Under the pieces are notes generated by a model. The model saw only the letters and a list, made by a program, of their open reading frames with translations, did not search any database and was not told the DNA's origin. Positions 26,612 through 33,921 of a stretch of 64,000 nt of DNA are shown here, in pieces. How positions within the stretch are numbered: the first letter of the stretch is position 1; the number at the start of each line of letters is the position of its first letter. Position numbers and translations under genes: made by a program. This DNA is from CBDBGD01 sp965205235. GTDB lineage: Bacteria; Chloroflexota; Dehalococcoidia; Lucifugimonadales; UBA1127. The stretch spans positions 62,001 through 126,000 of the forward strand of contig CBDBGD010000001.1 of NCBI GenBank assembly GCA_965205235.1. Reading direction: 5' to 3'.

Positions 26612-26640
26612 ACTATACCAGCGCGCGCTGGTTTAGCCAA
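26612..26640 (-). promoter_or_regulatory. Promoter with palindromic spacer for the STAS gene
   Basis: Reading the minus strand, TTGGCT (26640-26635) and TATAGT (26617-26612) are 17 bases apart, with TGG before the -10 (extended). The spacer is mostly a perfect palindrome, ACCAGCGCGCGCTGGT, at 26617-26632, well placed for a repressor dimer. Confidence 0.6.
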
Positions 26641-26737
26641 CGGCCTTTAGCGTCATTGCAGAGGATGCTCTACTTCCAGGGGCCTCCCGCTGCGCCGGCG
26701 GCCGGTCTTTCCCGGAAAAGCGCCATTTGAACGATGG

Positions 26738-26745
26738 TGTATACT
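26738..26745 (+). promoter_or_regulatory. -10 element for the antiporter gene
   Basis: TGTATACT precedes the antiporter start by about 95 bases. No matching -35 is seen. The rest of the 272-base gap between the STAS gene and the antiporter shows no gene. Confidence 0.35.
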
Positions 26746-26838
26746 TGCCGAACGACGCCGGCTTTCGACAATCCGGGCGCGCTCTCCACCTGTCTGAGAC
26801 TGCCATACCGAGTCCCTTGCTGAGGAGGACGTTGAAGC

Positions 26839-28485
26839 TTGGAAATCGATGAGGCCCTCTTTGCCATCGGTCTCCTCATTGTCGGCGCCAAGCTGCTGGA
26901 AGGCGTATTCAAGCGCTTTGGCCTGAACGCGATCATCGCCTACGCCACCGCCGGGGTCATCCTCGGCCCTGTAACCGGCTTGGTGGAGGCAGCTTCCGAG
27001 GTCGAGATCATCCTGGGCATCGGCATCTTCATGTTCTTCTTCCTCATCGGCCTGGAGGAGTTGGACATACGAGGATTCCTTGCGGCCATACGCGGCCGCC
27101 TTTTCCTTGCCTCCGTTCTCTCCGTGACCATATCCCTGTTGGTGTCCCTGGCCGTTACCACGGACGTCTTCTTTGACCTGGGCCTGGGCCTGAACTTCAC
27201 CCAGGCCCTGGGACTTGCCGGCGTGCTCTCGCTGTCCAGCCTTGGCTTGGTTGCCAAGGTGCTCATTGACGAAGGGCGTCTGAGGGAGCCCGTGGGAGTC
27301 CAGATATTCACCGCGGTCGTCATCGCCGAGCTGATCGCTCTCTTCGTGGTGGGGTTTGCCATAAGCGAGCACTTCTCCTCCGGCGAAGAGGGCCACGCCC
27401 CGGACGTGGTCAGCGTGTTGACGCTCATCGGACAGATCCTCGGCTTCACGTTGATCACGTGGCTCGTTTCGACCAAGGTGCTTCCAAGGCTCATTGTGCT
27501 CCTGCACCGCTTTCTGCGGGTGCCGCAGCTCTCGTTCGGTGTGCTGCTGGGCGGACTCTTCCTCGTGGTCGTAGGCGCCGAACGGGCGGGGCTTCACGGC
27601 TCCCTGGGGGCGCTGCTCTTCGGCGCCGCGCTTTCCACGCTCCCCTACCAGGTCCGACGCGACATCATGCCCGGCATGAGGGGCGCCGCCGAGGGCTTCT
27701 TTGTCCCTCTGTTCTTCGCATCGGCGGGCCTGCATCTGAGCCTGGAGTTCCTGGACCTGCCCCCAGGCACGATACTTGCGCTGGTCCTGGTGCCTCTGGC
27801 CGGCAAGTTCCTCGCAGCGTTCCTGAGCGCCTACATCACCCGGCTTGAGGCCCCCATCGCCATAGCGGCGGGGTTGATGGCCAAGGGCGTGGCGGAGATT
27901 GCGCTGCTGCTGGTGCTATTCCACACCCACGCCATCGACACGGGCGTGTTCTCCCTGCTGGTGCTCATCATGTTCGGCTACATCCTGTTCACGCCCATGG
28001 GCATCAACCTTGCGCTCAGAAGGCTGAAGCACTCGGAGGAGCTTATCGCTCAGGAAGACGTGCCCCCATCCCTGGTCCGCTTTGCGCTGGACGGGATCAG
28101 GCTGCGGGACGTGCTGGACCGGTCACGACGCCATCCCGAACAGTCGCTGACAGTGAAGGCCTTCACCGAGAACTGGCTGCTCCCTGAACAGCACGACTAT
28201 GTGGTCGTCGACCATGGCGGCCTGGCGGGCATAGTGTCGATAGGGATGCTCCGCTACCTGCCTCGCGGCCAGTGGGAGCACACCACTTTGGCTGTAGTGC
28301 TCCGCCACAACACGCCCCATGCCTACTCGGACGAGTTGGTCGAGGATGCGTTGCAGCGCATGACCGAGAATTCGCTCACGGTGCTGCCTGTCGAGGACAG
28401 AGACACGGGGAGCTTCGTCGGCTCCATTTCCAGCCACGAAGTCCTGGGGCTGATCGTCTCGACGGCACGCGGGCACGAGGTCTAG
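26839..28485 (+). CDS. CPA2-family cation:proton antiporter with CBS domains
   Basis: A 548-residue membrane protein. Residues 1-390 form about twelve helices of the Na+(K+)/H+ exchanger family (GLNAIIAYATAGVILGP, FFLIGLEELDIRGF, LSLSSLGLVAKVL, GLHGSLGALLFGAALS). Residues 415-540 look like a pair of CBS domains, a usual nucleotide-sensing module, in place of the TrkA-N domain of Kef proteins. TTG at 26839 is the supported start, with GGAGG about ten bases upstream. The transported ion is not readable from sequence. Confidence 0.88.
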   Translation: MEIDEALFAIGLLIVGAKLLEGVFKRFGLNAIIAYATAGVILGPVTGLVEAASEVEIILGIGIFMFFFLIGLEELDIRGFLAAIRGRLFLASVLSVTISLLVSLAVTTDVFFDLGLGLNFTQALGLAGVLSLSSLGLVAKVLIDEGRLREPVGVQIFTAVVIAELIALFVVGFAISEHFSSGEEGHAPDVVSVLTLIGQILGFTLITWLVSTKVLPRLIVLLHRFLRVPQLSFGVLLGGLFLVVVGAERAGLHGSLGALLFGAALSTLPYQVRRDIMPGMRGAAEGFFVPLFFASAGLHLSLEFLDLPPGTILALVLVPLAGKFLAAFLSAYITRLEAPIAIAAGLMAKGVAEIALLLVLFHTHAIDTGVFSLLVLIMFGYILFTPMGINLALRRLKHSEELIAQEDVPPSLVRFALDGIRLRDVLDRSRRHPEQSLTVKAFTENWLLPEQHDYVVVDHGGLAGIVSIGMLRYLPRGQWEHTTLAVVLRHNTPHAYSDELVEDALQRMTENSLTVLPVEDRDTGSFVGSISSHEVLGLIVSTARGHEV

Positions 28486-28584
28486 GCGCCGCGTTCGGCC
28501 GCGGGGCGAGCGATGCTCCTGCCATCCTCTTGACCGCGTAGACGCAGGTCGGACGGCCGTCAGGGCCTTGGAGTCGAGACGGCG

Positions 28585-29754
28585 CTACGGGGTGGGAGCG
28601 GGACCGAGCACCTCGTAGCCCAGGTTGTCCTCGGTCCGCTCTGCGACGGGCAGGACCCGGACGACGACGTTGGACAGCCCAACCACGTCGCCATTCTCGT
28701 CGAAGCTGTAGTTGTCGCCGATAGCACCGCTCCACGTGAGACCGTACAGGCAGTCCCGGAAGCCGTCGGCGTCTTGGTCGTCGCCTGTCTCCTTCAAGCA
28801 CTCGGCGGCGATGTACACGTCGTCGTAGGCGGAGCCCTGGAACCACGGCAGCGACGCAGGGACGCCGTAGCGCTCCCTGAACTTCGACAGGAACTCCACG
28901 CCCGCCGTGGTGGTCAGCTCAGGGTTGGGGATCACGGCCTTGAGTCCGGTGGCGGCCTCCCCGGCGATGCTCAGCGCCTCCGGGGCCGTCGGCACGATTT
29001 CCGAGTAGATCGGGCCGTCGTAGCCGAGCTCGCGGGCCTGCTTGATGATGGTGCCGCCGGAGGCTTCGCCCTGGGCGGCCAGGAGTAGAGCGTCGGGGCC
29101 TTGCTCGAACAGCTTTGTCAGCTGGGTCCGAAAGTCGAGGACCTCGGACGAAAAGCTCTCCGCCGCCACGACGGTCCCGCCCAGCTCCTCGAATCGGGCA
29201 ACGGCGGTGCGGCGGGCGCCCTCGGCGTAGTCCGTCGACTCGGTGATGGTGGCGATGCTGCGCACACCGTCGGCCCACAGCGTGTTGCCGATGTCGATGC
29301 CAAGCTGCAGGTCGTTGATGGCGGTGCGGAAGATGTAGTCGCCCGCCGTGGCGATGTCGGGGCTGGTCGCGGAGGCGGACAGGAGAACGACACCGTCGGC
29401 CTCGGCCCTGGGCGCCGCGCCGAGCATGGCGCCGCTGCACGTGGCGCCGAGGATGATCTTGACGCCGTCAACGTCGGTCAGCTTGTTGTACGCGGTGATG
29501 GCGTCCTGGGCGGCGCACTTGGAGTCCTCTACGATGAGCTCCAGCATCCGGCCGTCGATACCGCCGGCGGCGTTGATCTCCTCCACGGCCATGAGCTTGG
29601 CCTGGAGCAGGGGGTTGCCGTACGACTCGGCAACGCCGGTCAGCGCGTCCATCGCGCCGATCCTGTAGGGCTCGTCCGAGTCGGAGCCGCAGCTCGCTGC
29701 CAGCGCCGCCAGCAGACCGAGTAGGACAATGGTCTTCCACGCCATGAAGCGCAA
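28585..29754 (-). CDS. Branched-chain amino-acid-type ABC substrate-binding lipoprotein
   Basis: A 389-residue periplasmic-binding protein of the LivJ/Peripla_BP_6 type. A lipoprotein signal peptide ends LAASC near residue 22. The binding lobe opens YRIGAMDALTGVAESYGNP and continues with AVEEINAAGGIDGR and ILGATCSGAMLG. TTG at 29754 is chosen because AGGAGG lies six bases upstream; ATG at 29745 is the alternative. No LivHMGF permease genes are adjacent, so the transporter partner is elsewhere or the protein acts as a sensor. Confidence 0.9.
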   Translation of the reverse strand: MRFMAWKTIVLLGLLAALAASCGSDSDEPYRIGAMDALTGVAESYGNPLLQAKLMAVEEINAAGGIDGRMLELIVEDSKCAAQDAITAYNKLTDVDGVKIILGATCSGAMLGAAPRAEADGVVLLSASATSPDIATAGDYIFRTAINDLQLGIDIGNTLWADGVRSIATITESTDYAEGARRTAVARFEELGGTVVAAESFSSEVLDFRTQLTKLFEQGPDALLLAAQGEASGGTIIKQARELGYDGPIYSEIVPTAPEALSIAGEAATGLKAVIPNPELTTTAGVEFLSKFRERYGVPASLPWFQGSAYDDVYIAAECLKETGDDQDADGFRDCLYGLTWSGAIGDNYSFDENGDVVGLSNVVVRVLPVAERTEDNLGYEVLGPAPTP

Positions 29755-29815
29755 CGTCTTCCTCCTGACAATCGTTCGCCGGTGCTTGCTGCCGCCTATG
29801 GCCCCGCGTCGGGGG

Positions 29816-30223
29816 CTACTCTCTCAGCGGGACCCAGATTTGCACCGTCACTCCCACGCATGCGGCGTCGTTGAGTCTGAGGTCGCCTCGGCCGCTGCCC
29901 CCCATGTCGAGATCGATGCCGGAGCGCTTGCCAGGCTCGACGGTGACGGACCTGTCCTGGGAGCCGAAGACCTGTGCGGTCACGGTGCAGGACCCGGCGT
30001 CTGCAGGCGCTGTCAGGACGACGTTCGCAGTGGCGAAAGTCTGGGTGTTCTGTATTCGAACGCGGTGCGGAACCTCTGCTACGGTCTCCTGGATGGTGGG
30101 ATCGCCATCGGGGATGACGACGGGTGTGGGTACGATTACCTCTTCCTCGCCTCCACAGGCGGGTAGACCTACCAGAACACTGCCTAGGGTAAGAAGCATG
30201 GCCAAAACTAACGCCTTCCGCAT
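29816..30223 (-). CDS. Small lipoprotein of unknown function
   Basis: A 135-residue protein with a clear lipoprotein signal (MRKALVLAMLL to GLPAC). The mature part is a short beta-rich domain with VLTAPADAGSCTVTAQVFG and VTVEPGKRSGIDLDMGGSG, resembling a small Ig-like or jelly-roll fold. Two cysteines (SCTV, AACVG) could pair. I do not recognise the family. It has its own strong promoter and lies between a binding protein and oppD. Confidence 0.8.
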   Translation of the reverse strand: MRKALVLAMLLTLGSVLVGLPACGGEEEVIVPTPVVIPDGDPTIQETVAEVPHRVRIQNTQTFATANVVLTAPADAGSCTVTAQVFGSQDRSVTVEPGKRSGIDLDMGGSGRGDLRLNDAACVGVTVQIWVPLRE

Positions 30224-30279
30224 AGCTCTCCCCTGCTCCTGTGTGGATTTGCATCCAGAATGGAAACTGCTGCCAGTGA

Positions 30280-30309
30280 AAAATACCGGTAGCAACGGAG
30301 GGGTGTCAA
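30280..30309 (-). promoter_or_regulatory. Promoter for the small lipoprotein
   Basis: On the minus strand a consensus TTGACA (30309-30304) and TATTTT (30285-30280) are 18 bases apart. The start would be near 30273, 50 bases before the ATG. It sits just beyond the oppD stop. Confidence 0.6.
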
Positions 30310-30327
30310 GCCAGTTGTGTGGGGTGA

Positions 30328-31296
30328 CTACGCGCCTCTTTGTGTCTCTCGCAGCCAGCAGCGAGACCAGTGACCGGGCCCGGTGGCGAAGTACGCAGGC
30401 TCCCGGTGCGAGCAGGGCTCGAACGCGTAGGGGCACCGGGGGTGGAAGCGGCACCCTCCCGGCGGGTCGACAAGGTCTGGCGGCTGGCCGGGGATGAACT
30501 CCGGCGGCGCGTCCGACTGCAGCCGGGGCAGGCTGGCCAGCAGCTTCTCCGTGTACGGATGCTGTGGATTGGCCAGCACCTCCTCGATGCTTCCCAGCTC
30601 CACGACCTGGCCGCCGTAGATCACGGCTAGCTGGTCGCACACGTCGCTGGCCAGGGCGATGTCGTGCGTGATGAAGATGAAGGAGAGCCCCAGCTCCTGC
30701 TTGAGCTGCTTCAAGAGATTCGTAATCTGTGCCTGGATGCTCACGTCCAGCGCCGAGGTCGGCTCGTCCAGCACAACCAGCTTCGGGTACTGCACCAATG
30801 CCATGGCGGTCACCACCCGCTGCTTCATGCCGCCGCTGAGCTCGTGAGGGTAGCGTTGGAACACCTCACCCGGCAGCCCCACCTTCTCGAGCAGCTCGTG
30901 CACGCGCTCGTACGCCTGGCTCTTCGACATCCCCCCGTCGATGAGAAGGGGCTCGGCCACCTGGTGCCCCACCCGAAGCACCGGGTTCAGGGCGTGCATC
31001 GCTCCCTGGAACACCATCGACATCTTCTTCCACCGATAGGTCTGGCGGAACTCCTCCGCCCGGAGGGACATCACGTCCACGCCCTCCATTCGGACCGACC
31101 CTTCGTAGAGCTGCACGTTGCGAGGCAGGGTCCGCAGCAGCGCGAGTGCCAGGCTGCTCTTGCCGCTGCCGGACTCCCCGACCACGCCCAACGCCTGCCC
31201 CTCCTCGACGGAGAAATTGGCCCCGTCGACGGCACGCACCGGACCCCGGTCCGTGCGGTAGTGCAGCTTCAGTTCCTGGACTTCCAGCAACGCCAT
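30328..31296 (-). CDS. oppD: Oligopeptide/dipeptide ABC transporter ATPase (OppD type)
   Basis: A 322-residue ATPase. Walker A is GESGSGKSS near residue 40, the Q-loop is VFQGAMHALNPV, the signature LSGGMKQRVVTAMAL, and Walker B LVVLDEPTSALD. The C-terminal domain has CRFHPRCPYAFEPC, a 4Fe-4S-type Cys pattern. ATG at 31296 shares a base with the oppC stop. It closes the minus-strand unit oppA-B-C-D, and its expected OppF partner is at 23889-24920 on the other strand. Confidence 0.93.
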   Translation of the reverse strand: MALLEVQELKLHYRTDRGPVRAVDGANFSVEEGQALGVVGESGSGKSSLALALLRTLPRNVQLYEGSVRMEGVDVMSLRAEEFRQTYRWKKMSMVFQGAMHALNPVLRVGHQVAEPLLIDGGMSKSQAYERVHELLEKVGLPGEVFQRYPHELSGGMKQRVVTAMALVQYPKLVVLDEPTSALDVSIQAQITNLLKQLKQELGLSFIFITHDIALASDVCDQLAVIYGGQVVELGSIEEVLANPQHPYTEKLLASLPRLQSDAPPEFIPGQPPDLVDPPGGCRFHPRCPYAFEPCSHREPAYFATGPGHWSRCWLRETQRGA

Positions 31297-32729
31297 CAGC
31301 GCATGCTCCGCAGTCGAGGGTTCACCACCGGCTCCAGCCCCAACGCCAGCAGGGCAAAGGTCACCGCCGTCACCACGATGAGCAGACCCGGCGGCAGGAC
31401 CCACCACCAGTATCCCACGTAGACGGCCCCCGTCCGGAACCCCTGCTCCAGGATCTGCCCCCACGTGGGGATGGACGGGTCTCCGAGGCCCAGGAAGCTC
31501 AGGCCCGCCTCTGCCAGGATGGCCGCGGGCGTGAAGAAGATCATCTGGGCGAAGACGAAGGGCGCAGTCTGCGGGAAGATGTGCCGGAACATGATCCGAG
31601 CGGGGGAAGCCCCCAGCGCACGACTGGCCTCCACGAACTGCCCCGTCCGAAGCTGGAGCACCATCGACCGGATGAGGATGGTGAGACCGGGCCAGCTGAA
31701 GGCCACCAGCAGCAGGATGATGAGAAAGAGGTTCGAGCCGAAGACGAAGACCATGAAAATGAGTATCGGCAGCAGCGGGATATTGGCCACGATGTCGGAC
31801 AGGCGCTGGATGCCCGTGTCCACCCATCCGCCCATGTAGCCGCTGGCGATGCCCAGCGTCGTGCCCGAGGCCGTGGTGAGCGTGGACGCCAGCAGCCCGA
31901 TGAACAGCGCCACCGGGAAGCCGAAGAGCAGGCCCACCGCCAGGTCGCGGCCCAGAGCGTCGCTGCCCATAACCCCGAACGCGGACCCGCCCACGACCAC
32001 CTTCACCTCGCCCACCGAGTCCTGCGCATTGCTGGTCACGACTCGCACCAGGAACTCGTACTCGCCCTGCAGGACGTCGAAGCTCGGCGACTCGCCGGGC
32101 GCCAGCGTGCCGAAGATCGCTTCGTCGCCCAGGTCGGCGGCGGCAAGCTCTTCCGGTGAGACGAAGGTCCCTGACCGATTGCCGTGGAACGTCGCCACGT
32201 TCGCCAGCACTGCGGCGTCGCTGCTGACCAGGACTCGCAGCGGCGTTTCGTCGTACCGCATGTAGGGCGCAGATTCGCCGGGACGGGCGCCCGACGGCAC
32301 GTGGCGGTAGAGGACGATGGTTTCCCCATCCGGGCGGGCGAGACTCAGCGTCACCAGCGGCGGACGCCCTTCGAATTCAACCTCGGACAGGCTGAACGAC
32401 ACGAACGTGGGAAACGCGTCGAAGTCGTACCCCAACGGCAGACGATACAGCCGCTCGCCATCGTTCGCCTGCGATGGCGCGGAAGCCGTAAGCGACTGGT
32501 GAGCAACACGGCTGGTCCCCGGGAGCCAGTTCACCCACGCCGGAGGCGCGGCCTTTGGGTTGTCCGCCCACGCGGCAGGCGTGCTCCACTTCTTCGTCCC
32601 GAAGTCCAGCGGGTAGGTTGCGAGCACGTACACGGAAATGGCAATGAGGGCGATGAGGAGGACGATGCCCGCCTTCCCCGGCCCGCTCCGCAGCAGGACC
32701 CGCAGCGCCTCCCCGACTCCAACGGTCAT
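31296..32729 (-). CDS. oppC: Peptide ABC transporter permease OppC with large insertion
   Basis: A 477-residue permease, against about 300 in the family. The first helix is near residues 20-38. The conserved entry GSDALGRDLAVGLLFGF comes only near residue 253, then the five usual helices with the EAA loop EASRALGASPARIMFRHIFPQ. The 210 residues between are hydrophilic and beta-rich, probably an extracytoplasmic domain on the binding-protein side. The ends overlap oppB (ATGA) and oppD, so there is no sign of a frameshift or fusion artefact. Confidence 0.9.
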   Translation of the reverse strand: MTVGVGEALRVLLRSGPGKAGIVLLIALIAISVYVLATYPLDFGTKKWSTPAAWADNPKAAPPAWVNWLPGTSRVAHQSLTASAPSQANDGERLYRLPLGYDFDAFPTFVSFSLSEVEFEGRPPLVTLSLARPDGETIVLYRHVPSGARPGESAPYMRYDETPLRVLVSSDAAVLANVATFHGNRSGTFVSPEELAAADLGDEAIFGTLAPGESPSFDVLQGEYEFLVRVVTSNAQDSVGEVKVVVGGSAFGVMGSDALGRDLAVGLLFGFPVALFIGLLASTLTTASGTTLGIASGYMGGWVDTGIQRLSDIVANIPLLPILIFMVFVFGSNLFLIILLLVAFSWPGLTILIRSMVLQLRTGQFVEASRALGASPARIMFRHIFPQTAPFVFAQMIFFTPAAILAEAGLSFLGLGDPSIPTWGQILEQGFRTGAVYVGYWWWVLPPGLLIVVTAVTFALLALGLEPVVNPRLRSMR

Positions 32730-33772
32730 GCGTATCTCACCCGAGGGTCGAGGAGTAGGTAGAGCACCTCGAGGATGAACCGACCCGCCACGTACATGAG
32801 GGTGTAGATGAACGTGAGGGCGACGATTACCGATTCGTCGGGCGTTCCCGCGAACGCGTCGAAGATCAGGCGGCCCATGCCCTGCCAGTTGAAGACCGTC
32901 TCCACCAGGATGGAGCCCCCCAGCGAGCCGATGAAGCTGAAGATAAGCCCCGTCACGATGGGCGGGGCCGCCACCCGGAGGATGTGCCGCCGCATGACCG
33001 CCCCCTCCGGCACGCCCTTGGCTCGCGCCACCATGACGTGGTCTTCCTGCGCCACGTTCAGCGTCATGGTGCGCACGGAGTAGAGGTAGGGGCCCACGCT
33101 GACCAGCACCAGGGTAATGATGGGCAGCAGAGCGTGCTTCATCAGGTCGAAGAAGCGCGCAATACCCCCCTCCGGCGGGGGTGTGCTGTACATCCCTCCC
33201 GAGGGAAACACGTTGAACTGGAAGGAGAAGACGAGAATCAGCAGGATCCCCGTCCACCATGCGGGGAGGGCGAACGACACCGCGGATGCGAACGAGACCA
33301 CGCGGTCGGTGCGGCTGCCCGCGCGCGTCGCCATCTTCACCCCCGCCGCCAGCCCGATGACGGCGGTGACGGCCATCGAGGTGGTGAGCAGGAGCATGCT
33401 GTTGGGGATCCGTTCGAGGACGATGTCAGAGACGCGGCGGCTTCCGTCGAAGCTACGCAGCGTTCGCGCCTCGCCCAGGTCCAGGGTCAGGACGCGAAAG
33501 ACCGTGTCGGGCAGGCGTGAGTACCAGGGCGTGTCCAGGCCGTAGAACTCCGCAAGCTGCTTGCGCTGCTCGGCGAGAGTGGCTTCCAGGGCGTCCGGGT
33601 CGCGTATCGTCTGCGACAGGCCGGTGCGCACGCCGCGGATCTGCTCATCGACCACCGCTTCCAGGATGCGGTCGGAGAAGCCTGTCGCTCCAAGGACTAC
33701 GACGAGAAGAACGAGGACGGCAAGCAACACGCCTATCAGCGTTGCCGCTCGTACAGCCAGAGCCCGCGCCAC
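32726..33772 (-). CDS. oppB: Peptide ABC transporter permease OppB
   Basis: A 348-residue permease with a first helix at residues 8-30, the typical extracytoplasmic loop after it (LAEFYGLDTPWYSRL), and five helices with the EAA motif ARAKGVPEGAVMRRHILRVA near residue 250. GTG start at 33772 follows AGGAGG by five bases. The stop overlaps oppC. The gap to oppA is 149 bases and holds nothing recognisable. Confidence 0.93.
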   Translation of the reverse strand: MARALAVRAATLIGVLLAVLVLLVVVLGATGFSDRILEAVVDEQIRGVRTGLSQTIRDPDALEATLAEQRKQLAEFYGLDTPWYSRLPDTVFRVLTLDLGEARTLRSFDGSRRVSDIVLERIPNSMLLLTTSMAVTAVIGLAAGVKMATRAGSRTDRVVSFASAVSFALPAWWTGILLILVFSFQFNVFPSGGMYSTPPPEGGIARFFDLMKHALLPIITLVLVSVGPYLYSVRTMTLNVAQEDHVMVARAKGVPEGAVMRRHILRVAAPPIVTGLIFSFIGSLGGSILVETVFNWQGMGRLIFDAFAGTPDESVIVALTFIYTLMYVAGRFILEVLYLLLDPRVRYA

Positions 33773-33921
33773 GTCGTCCTCCTGCTCAGCGTGCTCGGAT
33801 TGTACTACGGGACGGCGCGAAGCTGGGACGAGGCGTCAGCCCGCGGAGCGCGTGGCCAAGCCTTGGTCTGGCGAAACAGACAGACACGGCCTGGCGGTGT
33901 CATGCTCGCGCAGCGGCTCTC

